A stretch of 64,000 bases of DNA from contig CAZTDN010000001.1 in assembly GCA_964611895.1 (NCBI GenBank), positions 135,546 through 199,545 of the forward strand, written 5' to 3'. This DNA is from JAIEOG01 sp964611895 (GTDB lineage Bacteria > Bdellovibrionota > FAC87 > UBA2466). The notes under the pieces were generated by a model. That model was not told where the DNA came from. It saw only the letters and a list, made by a program, of their open reading frames with translations, and searched no databases. A program made the translations under genes and the position numbers. Position 1 is the stretch's first letter, and each line of letters starts with the position of its first letter. Positions 53,222-61,271 of the stretch are shown here, piece by piece.

Positions 53222-54426
53222 TGGAACTCTCTCCGGCCCTTCTAGAATCGATCGCTCGCCAATTCGGAACGCCTTGCTATGTATACGACGACGGGAAACT
53301 TGAGGCGCAGTGCCGCGCTATGCGCAGTGCTCTCCCGGAAGCTCGGCTTTGCTTCGCGGTGAAGGCCTGCTCGTCCGGCGCTATTCTACAGCGGATTTTT
53401 TCTCATGGATTTGGAGCCGATGTCGTCTCGGGGGGAGAGCTTGTCCGCGCCGTGAGGGCAGGAGTTCAGCGGGGACAAGTGGTTTTTTCCGGAGTGGGCA
53501 AGCGCAATGAGGAAATCGAGCAAGGCCTTCAAGAGTGTGTGACTTTTAACGTCGAGAGCCTGGATGAACTCGGCCGCATTCACCAACTCGCGCTCGCGCA
53601 CCGCCAAAAAGCGGAAGTCTTTTTCCGCGTTAATCCCAATATTGCCGTGGATACTAACCCCTACATCGCCACCGGCTTATATTCGACGAAGTTTGGAATT
53701 GCCGAAGCCCAACTGGAGACCGCAGTTCGCCTGGCCCGGTCCCTGCCCTCAATCGCCCTCACGGGGCTGAGCTGCCACTTGGGCAGCCAGATTGCGTCGA
53801 CTGAAGTCTTTGAAAAAGGCGCCCTGCGTTTGGCGGAACTGGCCCACCCCCTGAAACAAGGGCACCCCGAATTCCAGCATTTGGATTTGGGCGGAGGTCT
53901 GGGCGTGGCATACGAACCCAACCAAGCCTCTCCACCGTCGATAGAATCCTATGCAGCTGCAGTACGCGCGGGAGCTGCGGTTGGTTTGAAACTCACCCTA
54001 GAACCGGGCAGGTGGTTGGTCGCCGAAGCAGGTTCCTTGCTCACCCGAGTAATCACGCTCAAATCCACTCCACAGAAACATTTTGCCGTCGTCGATGCTG
54101 GGATGAACGACTTGATACGGCCCGCTCTGTACAAAGCGTTTCATCCAGTTCGCTCCGTGAACCCTAGTGGCCTATCCCTGCAGACTTACGACATCGTCGG
54201 GCCGGTATGCGAAACGGGAGACTTTTTAGCGCTTGCACGTGTGTTGCCGGCTCTGCGCGTGGGAGACTTGCTCCAGGTCGGAATCTGCGGCGCCTACGCC
54301 GCCACCATGGCTTCTAACTACAATAGCCGACCCCGCGCCCCTGAAGTGCTGATCGAAAACGGATCTGCGCGCTTGATCCGACGCCGCGAAACCCTGGAAT
54401 CTCTTTTTGCCGACGAGATTTTATAG
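53221..54426 (+). CDS. lysA: Diaminopimelate decarboxylase LysA
   Basis: 401 aa from ATG 53221; longer in-frame upstream reading lies in the barrel gene. PLP enzyme making lysine from meso-diaminopimelate. Motifs: FAVKACSSGAIL (PLP Lys), HLGSQI, GGGLGVAYEP, EPGRWLVAEAG and CETGDFLA with the active-site Cys, and a GAYAATMASNYNSRPRAPEVL ending typical of family-III decarboxylases. Also links to peptidoglycan, which uses the same precursor. A terminator follows. Confidence 0.92.
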   Translation: MELSPALLESIARQFGTPCYVYDDGKLEAQCRAMRSALPEARLCFAVKACSSGAILQRIFSHGFGADVVSGGELVRAVRAGVQRGQVVFSGVGKRNEEIEQGLQECVTFNVESLDELGRIHQLALAHRQKAEVFFRVNPNIAVDTNPYIATGLYSTKFGIAEAQLETAVRLARSLPSIALTGLSCHLGSQIASTEVFEKGALRLAELAHPLKQGHPEFQHLDLGGGLGVAYEPNQASPPSIESYAAAVRAGAAVGLKLTLEPGRWLVAEAGSLLTRVITLKSTPQKHFAVVDAGMNDLIRPALYKAFHPVRSVNPSGLSLQTYDIVGPVCETGDFLALARVLPALRVGDLLQVGICGAYAATMASNYNSRPRAPEVLIENGSARLIRRRETLESLFADEIL

Positions 54427-54434
54427 GCGCAAAA

Positions 54435-54465
54435 AAAAAGGACCGGGCAAAGCCCGATCCTTTTT
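54435..54465. terminator. Terminator between lysA and the small secreted gene
   Basis: Stem AAAAAGGA plus CGGGC pairs with GCCCG plus TCCTTTTT around loop AAA, with one C/A mismatch. The A and T ends suit termination in both directions: after lysA on the plus strand and after the 54488 gene on the minus strand. Confidence 0.85.
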
Positions 54466-54487
54466 ATGAAACGAAATGAAAAGCGGA

Positions 54488-54724
54488 TTACTCAGCTTTT
54501 GCTTCGCCTTCGTGCTGGTCTTTGTGCTCAGCAGCTTTTTCGTGTCCTTTGTGCTCTTTGGTTGGATGAGCAGCTTTTTTAGCTACTTTCTTGCCTGGAG
54601 CAGGAGCTGCTTGAGCTGGGTGGCCAGCTGCATCGGTTGGGTGCTGTTCAGCAGCTGGATTTGCGAAAGAAGTAACGTTGAATGCCAAGCCTAAGGCAAT
54701 TGCTGTCGAAAACAGTGCTTTCAT
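54488..54724 (-). CDS. Small exported His/Lys/Ala-rich protein
   Basis: 78 aa from ATG 54724, with GAGGAG 6 bases upstream. Signal peptide MKALFSTAIALGLAFNVTSFA; the mature part is Pro/Ala/His/Lys/Glu-rich (EHKGHEKAAEHKDQHEGEAK). It resembles small stress or metal/acid-related secreted peptides such as Asr in composition only. It sits downstream of a KGG-repeat gene behind a strong hairpin, so readthrough or a nearby promoter must drive it. Confidence 0.7.
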   Translation of the reverse strand: MKALFSTAIALGLAFNVTSFANPAAEQHPTDAAGHPAQAAPAPGKKVAKKAAHPTKEHKGHEKAAEHKDQHEGEAKAE

Positions 54725-54756
54725 GAAGATCTCCTCGTTTGCACATCTATTAAAAA

Positions 54757-54784
54757 ACGTTCCGGGCAACGCTGCCCGGAACGT
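54757..54784 (-). terminator. Rho-independent terminator or attenuator after the KGG gene
   Basis: Perfect 12-base stem ACGTTCCGGGCA / TGCCCGGAACGT around a 4-base loop, followed on the minus strand by TTTTT. It lies about 66 bases past the KGG gene stop and about 30 bases ahead of the small secreted gene's start codon. Confidence 0.85.
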
Positions 54785-54850
54785 AAATAACAGCCTAAGA
54801 GATTACACGAACCGCTGTAAACCGCAAGGCGCTGTGCCTAGAGCAGCGCG

Positions 54851-55192
54851 TTAGCTTGCTTGTTTTATTGAAGAACTCGCCGCAACTGCTGCGTTTTGTT
54901 GAGCCAGGCGAGCGGCCTTTGCGCCACGTGCCTGACCGCCTTCGCGGCCGATAGCGGCCATGTGCGCGCGATCTCGGCTCACAGCCTGCCCGCCCTTGCG
55001 GCCTGCAACACGGGCTTCCTCAGGGGTGAACTCGTGCGCAGTGCCTTTTTGGTGGGCAGCGCGTCCGCCTTTACGCGCAATTTCTTTCTGCCGTTCGCGA
55101 TCCATCGAAGCAAAGCCCCGGGTACTTTTCTTTGGCGGGGCAACAGGGGTTACTGGATTCACTGGGTTTAGATTTGTTTCAGAAGGGAACAT
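54851..55192 (-). CDS. KGG-repeat stress-type protein
   Basis: 113 aa from ATG 55192 (AAGGAG 8 bases upstream). The Pro-rich opening is followed by repeats of the KGG motif: RKGGRAAHQ, RKGGQAVSR, REGGQARGA, as in GsiB/Con-10-like general stress proteins. Hydrophilic, probably intrinsically disordered and cytoplasmic. Likely induced by stress or stationary phase. Terminator hairpin follows. Confidence 0.85.
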   Translation of the reverse strand: MFPSETNLNPVNPVTPVAPPKKSTRGFASMDRERQKEIARKGGRAAHQKGTAHEFTPEEARVAGRKGGQAVSRDRAHMAAIGREGGQARGAKAARLAQQNAAVAASSSIKQAS

Positions 55193-55374
55193 AACACTCA
55201 CTCCTTCAATTTGTTTCGCTCAGCACTTAGCTGAGCCTGCCATCGCTCTATAGCGTGCTGGTTAAGTTTGCAACTCAAATGCCATAGAGCGTCAGCTAGG
55301 GAGGCGGGGCCAAACCGACCCAACCGGTGCAGCTTGCTACAGTGGGACCGAGCGCTAGTGCGGCATTGCGCGAA

Positions 55375-56193
55375 TTAAAGACGGCGAGGTTGCTTGCGGG
55401 CTGAGATGCCAAGCAGCCGTATAAGCCAATGAGTTAATTGGGGAAAATGGCGTACCAGGCGAATCACTAACCACCCATGAAAAGTAATGCTGCGTTCGCG
55501 CACACGCGCTTCCACGGCTCGTACAATCACTCCCGCCGCCCGATCGGGCGAAGCACATAGCCAGCCGGGGATAGGATCCTTTGCGTTTTGTAAGAACTCA
55601 CCCTGGTTGTTTACCTGCCGAATTTCGGTCGCGATAAACCCAGGACTAATGTGTGTGACGCTCACCCCCACCTGCCGCCCCTCATGGTAAAGAGAATCGG
55701 CCCAGGCCCGGACGGCGTGCTTACTCATGCCATAGGCCGAGTTTCCAGGAAGCGAAAGATAGCCATTCACGCTGCCAATCACCGCGAAAGACCCCTGACT
55801 TTTCTTGAGCTCCGCAAAAGTCGCATAGAAAGTCCGCAGCACTCCGAAAACATTCGTTTCGAACTGGCGCCGGTAATCTTCCAGGTTCAGTCTCTCAGCA
55901 ATGCCCGCGACGCCAAAACCCGCGTTGGCGATGACGACGTCGAGCGAGGGCAATTGCGCACGCGCTTGCGCAACGGCTCTTTCCAATTCGCCATCCTGGG
56001 AAACATCGGCCTGGAGAAAGAGCACTTTGCGGTTGTACAAAATCAACTTCTCGGCCAACCCCTCGAGTCGATCCAGGCGACGGGCCACGAGGATAAGGTT
56101 GGCCCCACGGTGGGCGTAGGCCCGCGCCAGCGCTGCTCCAATTCCAGAAGAAGCGCCCGTGATCAAAACGGACTTTCCAATTAAAGACGCCAT
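55375..56193 (-). CDS. Short-chain dehydrogenase/reductase (SDR)
   Basis: 272 aa, classical SDR. Cofactor loop GASSGIGAALARAYAHRGA (TGxxxGxG), NAG motif in IANAGFGVAG, catalytic SAYGMSKHAV (Tyr and Lys with preceding Ser). NAD(P)H-dependent; substrate unknown. Begins 1 base after the barrel gene's stop, so the two are one transcript. Confidence 0.9.
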   Translation of the reverse strand: MASLIGKSVLITGASSGIGAALARAYAHRGANLILVARRLDRLEGLAEKLILYNRKVLFLQADVSQDGELERAVAQARAQLPSLDVVIANAGFGVAGIAERLNLEDYRRQFETNVFGVLRTFYATFAELKKSQGSFAVIGSVNGYLSLPGNSAYGMSKHAVRAWADSLYHEGRQVGVSVTHISPGFIATEIRQVNNQGEFLQNAKDPIPGWLCASPDRAAGVIVRAVEARVRERSITFHGWLVIRLVRHFPQLTHWLIRLLGISARKQPRRL

Positions 56194-56748
56194 TTAGGGA
56201 AAGTTTACCGCCAAACTCAGAGAGACGAGGTAGTCGTTGGTACTGAAGTTTGGAAAATTATGAAATACTGTCGTCACGTCGCCATTGAGCGAGACCCCTT
56301 GGCCGAGTGCTAGGCCGACCCCGGCACCGGCGTAGGGACGATAGCGGATAGGATCGATGGTGGTGACTGTGACACCCGAAGTGGTGATGTCATGACGGGT
56401 GTAGTTTGCTTGCGCGCCTGCGCGTAACAGAAAACGAAAAAAACCGGCAATGCGCAGCGTGGAGCGCAACCCGAGTCGCGCTCGATCTTCGGTGTCGCGG
56501 ATAGTTTCTGGAGCAGACGAAAAAGTTTCGGTATCAGAGGCTCGTGTGTATTCGGCTTCGGCGGAGAGCAGAGTGAACCCTGCGGTCGCTCGAGCGCCAA
56601 ACACCCACCGCTCGACCGTGTGTTGGGTCGGGAGAAATTTTTGCACCCGCTCGTACCCCATGATGGGTTCGATACTTGTGGTGAGTCCCACCAAGCCGTA
56701 AGAGCTCACTGCAAAAGATGCCGTAAGAACAAACAGAAGTTTTTTCAT
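56194..56748 (-). CDS. Outer-membrane beta-barrel-like protein
   Basis: 184 aa. Signal peptide MKKLLFVLTASFAVSSYG. Short beta strands, aromatic-rich, ends SLAVNFP, fitting a small outer-membrane barrel. Upstream partner of the SDR gene (1-base junction); a functional link is possible but unshown. Confidence 0.7.
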   Translation of the reverse strand: MKKLLFVLTASFAVSSYGLVGLTTSIEPIMGYERVQKFLPTQHTVERWVFGARATAGFTLLSAEAEYTRASDTETFSSAPETIRDTEDRARLGLRSTLRIAGFFRFLLRAGAQANYTRHDITTSGVTVTTIDPIRYRPYAGAGVGLALGQGVSLNGDVTTVFHNFPNFSTNDYLVSLSLAVNFP

Positions 56749-56810
56749 AGCGGTATTATGTACCCAAACGCGCTTGAACTCTAGGGGAGGCTGCTGGTAC
56801 TTTTTTGGGC

Positions 56811-57512
56811 GTGAGGAAGCGGCTAGTCATTACGGGGTTGCCCTGCCCAGCGCAGACTTGGGAAAAATTGCTCGGCGAGAGCGAAGAACAAAGAATTATC
56901 ACTGCACGAGAAATTTTGACCCACACCAAAGGGACGGATCCTCGCGCTCTCTCGCGCTACCTGACAGATGTCATGGAAGAGGAGCGACCCGGTTCGATCT
57001 TATGCCACGGATTGGGAGTTCCTCTGACCCTTCTGGCATTGATGCGACTCAAACGCCGTGGTGTTGAACTAGATTCAAAACTGACCATTTTTAATGGCGG
57101 GTTTCGCCATGTCCCATTGTCTAAAGTACGGCACCCACTACGCATGCAGTGGACTAGCCTACGCAAGATACTTCATGAAGTGAGGCGCAATGGTGGCGAA
57201 GTGGATATGGGGCTCATGCCCTTTGCGGCGCGGATTCGTGGAGTGTTCAGAGCACTAATTCTAAACCGATTAGCAGAAAAAATGACTCTATCTTTGGGCT
57301 TGGAGTTTTTAGATTCTTTTCCAAAAAGGGCGGGGTTGTCGATGCCCGTGCAAATCATCGCGAGTCCCAACGATCCTTACTTGCCGTTCGAGTACATGGA
57401 GAAACTTCGCGATGACTTGCTACCAGAGCGCTTCATCTCTTTGCCCTACGGACATTTTCCGTACAGTGCGCCTGCAGAGACAGTCCGTAGGTACGTGCAA
57501 TCTTTTGAGTAG
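56811..57512 (+). CDS. Alpha/beta-hydrolase-like protein lacking the nucleophile Ser
   Basis: About 233 aa from GTG 56811 (a TTG at 56805 is also possible; GGGGAGG lies further up). Fold pattern of an alpha/beta hydrolase: LVITGLPCPAQTWEKL, elbow CHGLGVPLT (Gly where Ser is expected), late acid in IIASPNDPYLP and His in YGHFPYS. The missing Ser suggests a non-catalytic or different activity. Convergent with the lipoprotein gene, 3 bases apart. Confidence 0.7.
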   Translation: MRKRLVITGLPCPAQTWEKLLGESEEQRIITAREILTHTKGTDPRALSRYLTDVMEEERPGSILCHGLGVPLTLLALMRLKRRGVELDSKLTIFNGGFRHVPLSKVRHPLRMQWTSLRKILHEVRRNGGEVDMGLMPFAARIRGVFRALILNRLAEKMTLSLGLEFLDSFPKRAGLSMPVQIIASPNDPYLPFEYMEKLRDDLLPERFISLPYGHFPYSAPAETVRRYVQSFE

Positions 57513-57515
57513 TTC

Positions 57516-58040
57516 TTAGTACACGTCGATGCGAATCAAGCTGCCTTCCATGTCGGTTTGCATCCAGCAGTAATCGCTAGTGCCCGTGCAAAGTGTGGTG
57601 AGCTGGGTGACGTTCTTATTGGTTTTGTCGGCGATGCTGGACCATTCTGCCGTACCGGCTTGCATGCCATATTCAGCGTCGCGCAAGGCGTATTGATTGG
57701 AAGAACCTACCGCCTCGAACGTAAACGCAAAAACTTTTTTGGTTGTGTTGTCGACGAGCCCCGATGGGCAGGAGCCTGAACTGACTTCGATAATGCGTTG
57801 GCCCGCGTGTTTACCCGTCGCCGGAACGACCAGCTGAGCGCAGAGACCATAATACAAGCTATAAGAAGAGGCCAAAGCCGAAACCAGCGAGCTTTTCAGA
57901 GGGATGTTTTTCACCCATTGTGCGCGCGCGGTAGAAGTGGTGCCAGAGTCCGTCGCCTCGGGTGTCAGGGTGGTTTTCTTTCCGCAGGCCATGAGCAGAA
58001 GCGAAGCGCCTACCAATGCGACAATCCATTTTGAGTTCAT
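57516..58040 (-). CDS. Lipoprotein of unknown function
   Basis: 174 aa from ATG 58040, GGGGGA 8 bases upstream. Signal peptide ends LLMAC (lipobox), then Thr/Ser-rich linker (KKTTLTPEATDSGTTS) and a small beta-rich domain with Cys (LCAQLVVPATGKHAGQ, TTLCTGTSDYCWMQ). No family recognised. Outer- or inner-membrane lipoprotein. Its upstream region carries the palindromic repeat at 58199. Confidence 0.78.
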   Translation of the reverse strand: MNSKWIVALVGASLLLMACGKKTTLTPEATDSGTTSTARAQWVKNIPLKSSLVSALASSYSLYYGLCAQLVVPATGKHAGQRIIEVSSGSCPSGLVDNTTKKVFAFTFEAVGSSNQYALRDAEYGMQAGTAEWSSIADKTNKNVTQLTTLCTGTSDYCWMQTDMEGSLIRIDVY

Positions 58041-58198
58041 TGCTTTAATCCCCCTAAAAAGTCTCGGCGAGAACGTCCTCGTCTCGCCACCGGGTCGGAC
58101 ATAAAGCAAGGGCTAGGCCAAAACTTAGACAGCGTAAGTTCTGGGCGCCCAGCCGCAAATCGTCACCTGTACCGCAGCACAAATCGGCAACCCCTCCC

Positions 58199-58277
58199 AA
58201 AAAGGTACAAAAAGGTACGCGGTTACTTTTTCATAAAAGGTAGCGCGTACCTAGCTTGAAAAAGTAACCGCGTACCG
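58199..58277. repeat. Palindromic repeat, copy 1 (GGTACGCGG family)
   Basis: Tandem AAAAAGGTAC twice (58199-58218), then a perfect 19-base inverted repeat: GGTACGCGGTTACTTTTTC (58214-58232) and GAAAAAGTAACCGCGTACC (58258-58276), with an inner AGGTA / TACCT pair (58238-58252). A second copy of the right part lies at 59765. The two flank the diguanylate cyclase gene. Confidence 0.85.
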
Positions 58278-58290
58278 CCTTGCGTACCGT

Positions 58291-59526
58291 CTAGCTGGCG
58301 AGTACGCGATTGCGGCCGGTCTTTTTGGCTTTGAGTAGCACTTGATCCGCTTGCGCGAGGACTTCTTCCGGACGTTGGTCCAGGTGAGTAGGTTGTGCGA
58401 CGCCCACACTGATAGTTATCTGCACGCGCTGCACATGCGGCGCAGCTCCACGGCCTCGTTCGAGCTTGGCGTTGTGCACCAGATTTTCACGAGACGGACG
58501 GATATAAAACGGACGCCGAGAGAGCTTTTCCCGCATTCCCTCAGCGATGTCTGCCGCATGGGCCAGAGAAATGCGATGAAAAACGATGCAAAACTCCTCT
58601 CCCCCATAACGATACACTTCGCCATGGTCGGGTGTGCGAAACTGGCTCGCCACGAGTTTTAGCACCGAATCTCCTTGCTCGTGCCCATACGCATCGTTGA
58701 ACTGCTTGAAGTTATCGATATCAATCATCGCAATACAGTAGTCTTCGCGCAGGGTACGAAGCTTTTCATTCAGTGCTCGGCGATTGGGGACACCAGTAAG
58801 CTCGTCGATGTAGACCTTTTGCCAATACAGATGAAAACACGCATAGAGCAGCACTGCCGCCGTCGATAAATAGGCCAGGCTCACTTCCAGCCGAAAGTGG
58901 TGCACATTCGCAACAACCTGGCTGGTGCGTTCGAATGCGTATAGCAACGGCATCAGGCCCACCGAAAAAAACAGGCGAAACTGCTGCAGGTACCGGTCTT
59001 GGGTAAAATACGTCATCGCCGCAAAACTCAGCGCCAAAAATACTGCGGCGTTTGATAAGTGTGAGAAAAACACACCGTCAAATAGCCGCCCCTGAAAAAC
59101 CCCATAAAACTGCGGCGTGCTGTAAAGAGCGTCGGCCAAAAAGAGGGGCAAGTTCACTGCCACGGAAAACAGAAGAACTTGAGGCCCTCGCAGCCAGCTC
59201 TCTTCCAACGCAAAACAAAGATAAAGAGTGATAGGGAGAGCGATGCCGAGGAGTTGGCCTTTTTCGGGAATCGAGTGTGGCGCTAAGGCCTCCGGCAAAT
59301 CGAAACTCAAGTAAGCGCAGGTCAGTGCTAGCGAAAGAGCGGCCAACAGAATGCGACGTTGGTTGAGTTTTTCTCCCAAAAACGCCACGAGGATCAAACT
59401 CAGGTACGGCAGCGTAAAGGTCAGATCGTAAAGTGCGGCGCGTTTGTTCTCAATAGACAAAAACACGAACGGAAGCAGCGCCAGAAAAGACGTGATGAGC
59501 AGGCTAGGGAGTATCCGGTAAAACAT
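58291..59526 (-). CDS. Membrane diguanylate cyclase (GGDEF)
   Basis: 411 aa. About seven to eight membrane helices in residues 1-230, then a GGDEF domain. Active site G308-G-E-E-F312 in YRYGGEEFCIVF with DIDNFKQFNDAYGHEQGD, so c-di-GMP synthesis from GTP is likely. No standard RxxD product-inhibition site 5 residues before GGEEF: RTPD occurs 7 before. The N-terminal membrane part may sense a signal. Framed by two copies of a palindromic repeat. Confidence 0.9.
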   Translation of the reverse strand: MFYRILPSLLITSFLALLPFVFLSIENKRAALYDLTFTLPYLSLILVAFLGEKLNQRRILLAALSLALTCAYLSFDLPEALAPHSIPEKGQLLGIALPITLYLCFALEESWLRGPQVLLFSVAVNLPLFLADALYSTPQFYGVFQGRLFDGVFFSHLSNAAVFLALSFAAMTYFTQDRYLQQFRLFFSVGLMPLLYAFERTSQVVANVHHFRLEVSLAYLSTAAVLLYACFHLYWQKVYIDELTGVPNRRALNEKLRTLREDYCIAMIDIDNFKQFNDAYGHEQGDSVLKLVASQFRTPDHGEVYRYGGEEFCIVFHRISLAHAADIAEGMREKLSRRPFYIRPSRENLVHNAKLERGRGAAPHVQRVQITISVGVAQPTHLDQRPEEVLAQADQVLLKAKKTGRNRVLAS

Positions 59527-59955
59527 GCGCGTTCGAATCTCGAAAAGGTGAAGGTTCTCTTAGTTTTTCGGCAGTTTAGCCTCGAACATAAAGGGCTATT
59601 GCTTGTGCACCGCGATTTGGGATAGCTTGCGCGCGCTTGGAGGGCCCCATGTTTTTGCGATGCACTGGCTGGGATAATTTGGTTCTTGGCCTGATCTGTC
59701 AACTAGCTGTAAAAATTGAGCAAATCGCTCAGTTCCGGCTCGGGCGAGAGACTCAAGCGCCTTCAAAAAGGTACCGCGTACCTATTTCGCAAAAGTAACC
59801 GCGTACCGAATGGGCGGTTGAACAAGAGATCGGCGGCTTTTGGGGGGCAAGCGTATTCTGCGGGTTTTGGGGCAGTTTTTAGATCAACGATATCAATGTG
59901 TTATGGGGTATACTCTGCCGGCACTTGGCGCGAGTCGTGCAGTTCTTTGTAGAGA
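59527..59955. other. Intergenic region between GGDEF gene and secreted protein
   Basis: About 430 bases without a convincing gene. It holds repeat copy 2 (59765-59808) and TATACT at 59909-59914, a possible -10 about 41 bases before the next start codon, without a clear -35. A short antisense frame shows no coding character. Confidence 0.5.
59765..59808. repeat. Palindromic repeat, copy 2
   Basis: AAAAAGGTACCGCGTACCT (59765-59783), then AAAAGTAACCGCGTACCG (59791-59808). The last 18 bases are identical to 58260-58277 of copy 1, and the left part aligns with 58235-58253 at all but one or two bases. It forms an imperfect palindrome. Confidence 0.85.
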
Positions 59956-61266
59956 ATGCGCCCCAAGCTTACATTGCCAGCCCTATTGCTCCTGCTAGCC
60001 CTGCTCTGTGTGCCAGAGGTGGGTTTTGGAGAGAACCTTGGAAGTGATGAGGAGATTGCTGCCAAACAGCTCAATGTGCTGAAAAATGGCGAGACCCTCA
60101 AAACCGAAGAACGCGAACTAAAGGCCGCGCAGGAAGCTCAGAAAAAAGCTGCTGCTGCAGCCAAAGCAAAACCGAATGACGCTGACGCGAAGGCGGAATT
60201 AGAAAGAGCAAACACCGCGCTCGCAGAAGCCCAGACACAATACAATGCTGCTAAATATAATTTCAATGAAGCAGTCGGATCCTACAACGCTGCCCTGGCC
60301 AGAGAGAGCCTGATCAAAGCGGGCGACGCCGGCGGAGGTGGTGGCGGTGGGGCTGGTGGCGAAGAAGGTGGCATGGACCCCGCAACAATGGCGCAACTGA
60401 TGAAAGGACAACAAGGCCAGCAGGGCGGAGGCTCCGGGGGTGGTTCGGGAGGCGGCTCGGGTGGAGGCAGTAGTTCCTCACCCTCATCGACTCCAGCACC
60501 CGTTCAACCCCTGAACGATACTTCGGCGGCACAACCCGCGCCTCAACAAGAAGTAGTGGGTGACGCCGAGCTGATGAAAGCAATCGAAGCCCTTTCATCA
60601 AAAAAAGAAACGTCTACTGAGAACCTCACCGATCCAGCGCAAATGGCGGACATTCGCACCAAAGAACTCTCCAATCAAATCACCGAGGCGAGCCTGCAAA
60701 CCGCGGCAGCGATCGAAAAACAGGCCGAAGTCTTGAGCAAACAAACCCTGAACCCGATCGCCGAAAGCTCACGCACTTCCTCCGCGGGGGACTTGGGCGC
60801 ACGCGTCTCGCCCGGTACCGCAACCACTACCGCCGGGGGCTTGGGTGCAATTTTTGGTGCCGCTTCCTCAACGCCTTCGACGACAAACCCAGCAACCGCG
60901 GCGACTTCGCTCGACACGCGGCTCGCATCGATTTCGCCCACGGGCAATGCGTCCCGGAGGGGCATGGCTTCGACCGCCGAAATCCCTTCGGCGCCAACGG
61001 GCACAAACACCAAAGAAGAAACCTCAGATGGTTTGGATTTTTCTTCGCTCCTCGGCGGTGGCGCACCGCCTGCGGTAGCTGAGGCGTCTTGGAGTGGAAC
61101 GGAAACCACCCTTAGCCATGAAAGCAGCCGCGGAATCGCTAGTACGGCTCGCAGTGCCGCGGGACGCATGACCGATCCCAACGCCCCCCTGCTCCCAGGA
61201 CCGTTATCGGTCGTCATGAGCCGCAATCAGATAGTCGCCGGCTCCACTCGCCCCCTCTCAAAATAA
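59956..61266 (+). CDS. Secreted Gly/Ser-rich protein with coiled coil
   Basis: 436 aa. Signal peptide MRPKLTLPALLLLLALLCV; then an Ala/Lys/Glu coiled coil (about 45-110), a Gly/Ser-rich run (about 118-180 with GGGSGGGSGGG), a second helical patch (NQITEASLQTAAAIEKQAEV) and a Ser/Thr/Ala-rich tail holding SRRGMASTAEIP and SSRGIASTARSA. No family recognised. Composition and RG(I/M)A motifs recall proteins A and B at 29852-32344. Confidence 0.75.
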   Translation: MRPKLTLPALLLLLALLCVPEVGFGENLGSDEEIAAKQLNVLKNGETLKTEERELKAAQEAQKKAAAAAKAKPNDADAKAELERANTALAEAQTQYNAAKYNFNEAVGSYNAALARESLIKAGDAGGGGGGGAGGEEGGMDPATMAQLMKGQQGQQGGGSGGGSGGGSGGGSSSSPSSTPAPVQPLNDTSAAQPAPQQEVVGDAELMKAIEALSSKKETSTENLTDPAQMADIRTKELSNQITEASLQTAAAIEKQAEVLSKQTLNPIAESSRTSSAGDLGARVSPGTATTTAGGLGAIFGAASSTPSTTNPATAATSLDTRLASISPTGNASRRGMASTAEIPSAPTGTNTKEETSDGLDFSSLLGGGAPPAVAEASWSGTETTLSHESSRGIASTARSAAGRMTDPNAPLLPGPLSVVMSRNQIVAGSTRPLSK

Positions 61267-61271
61267 AATCC

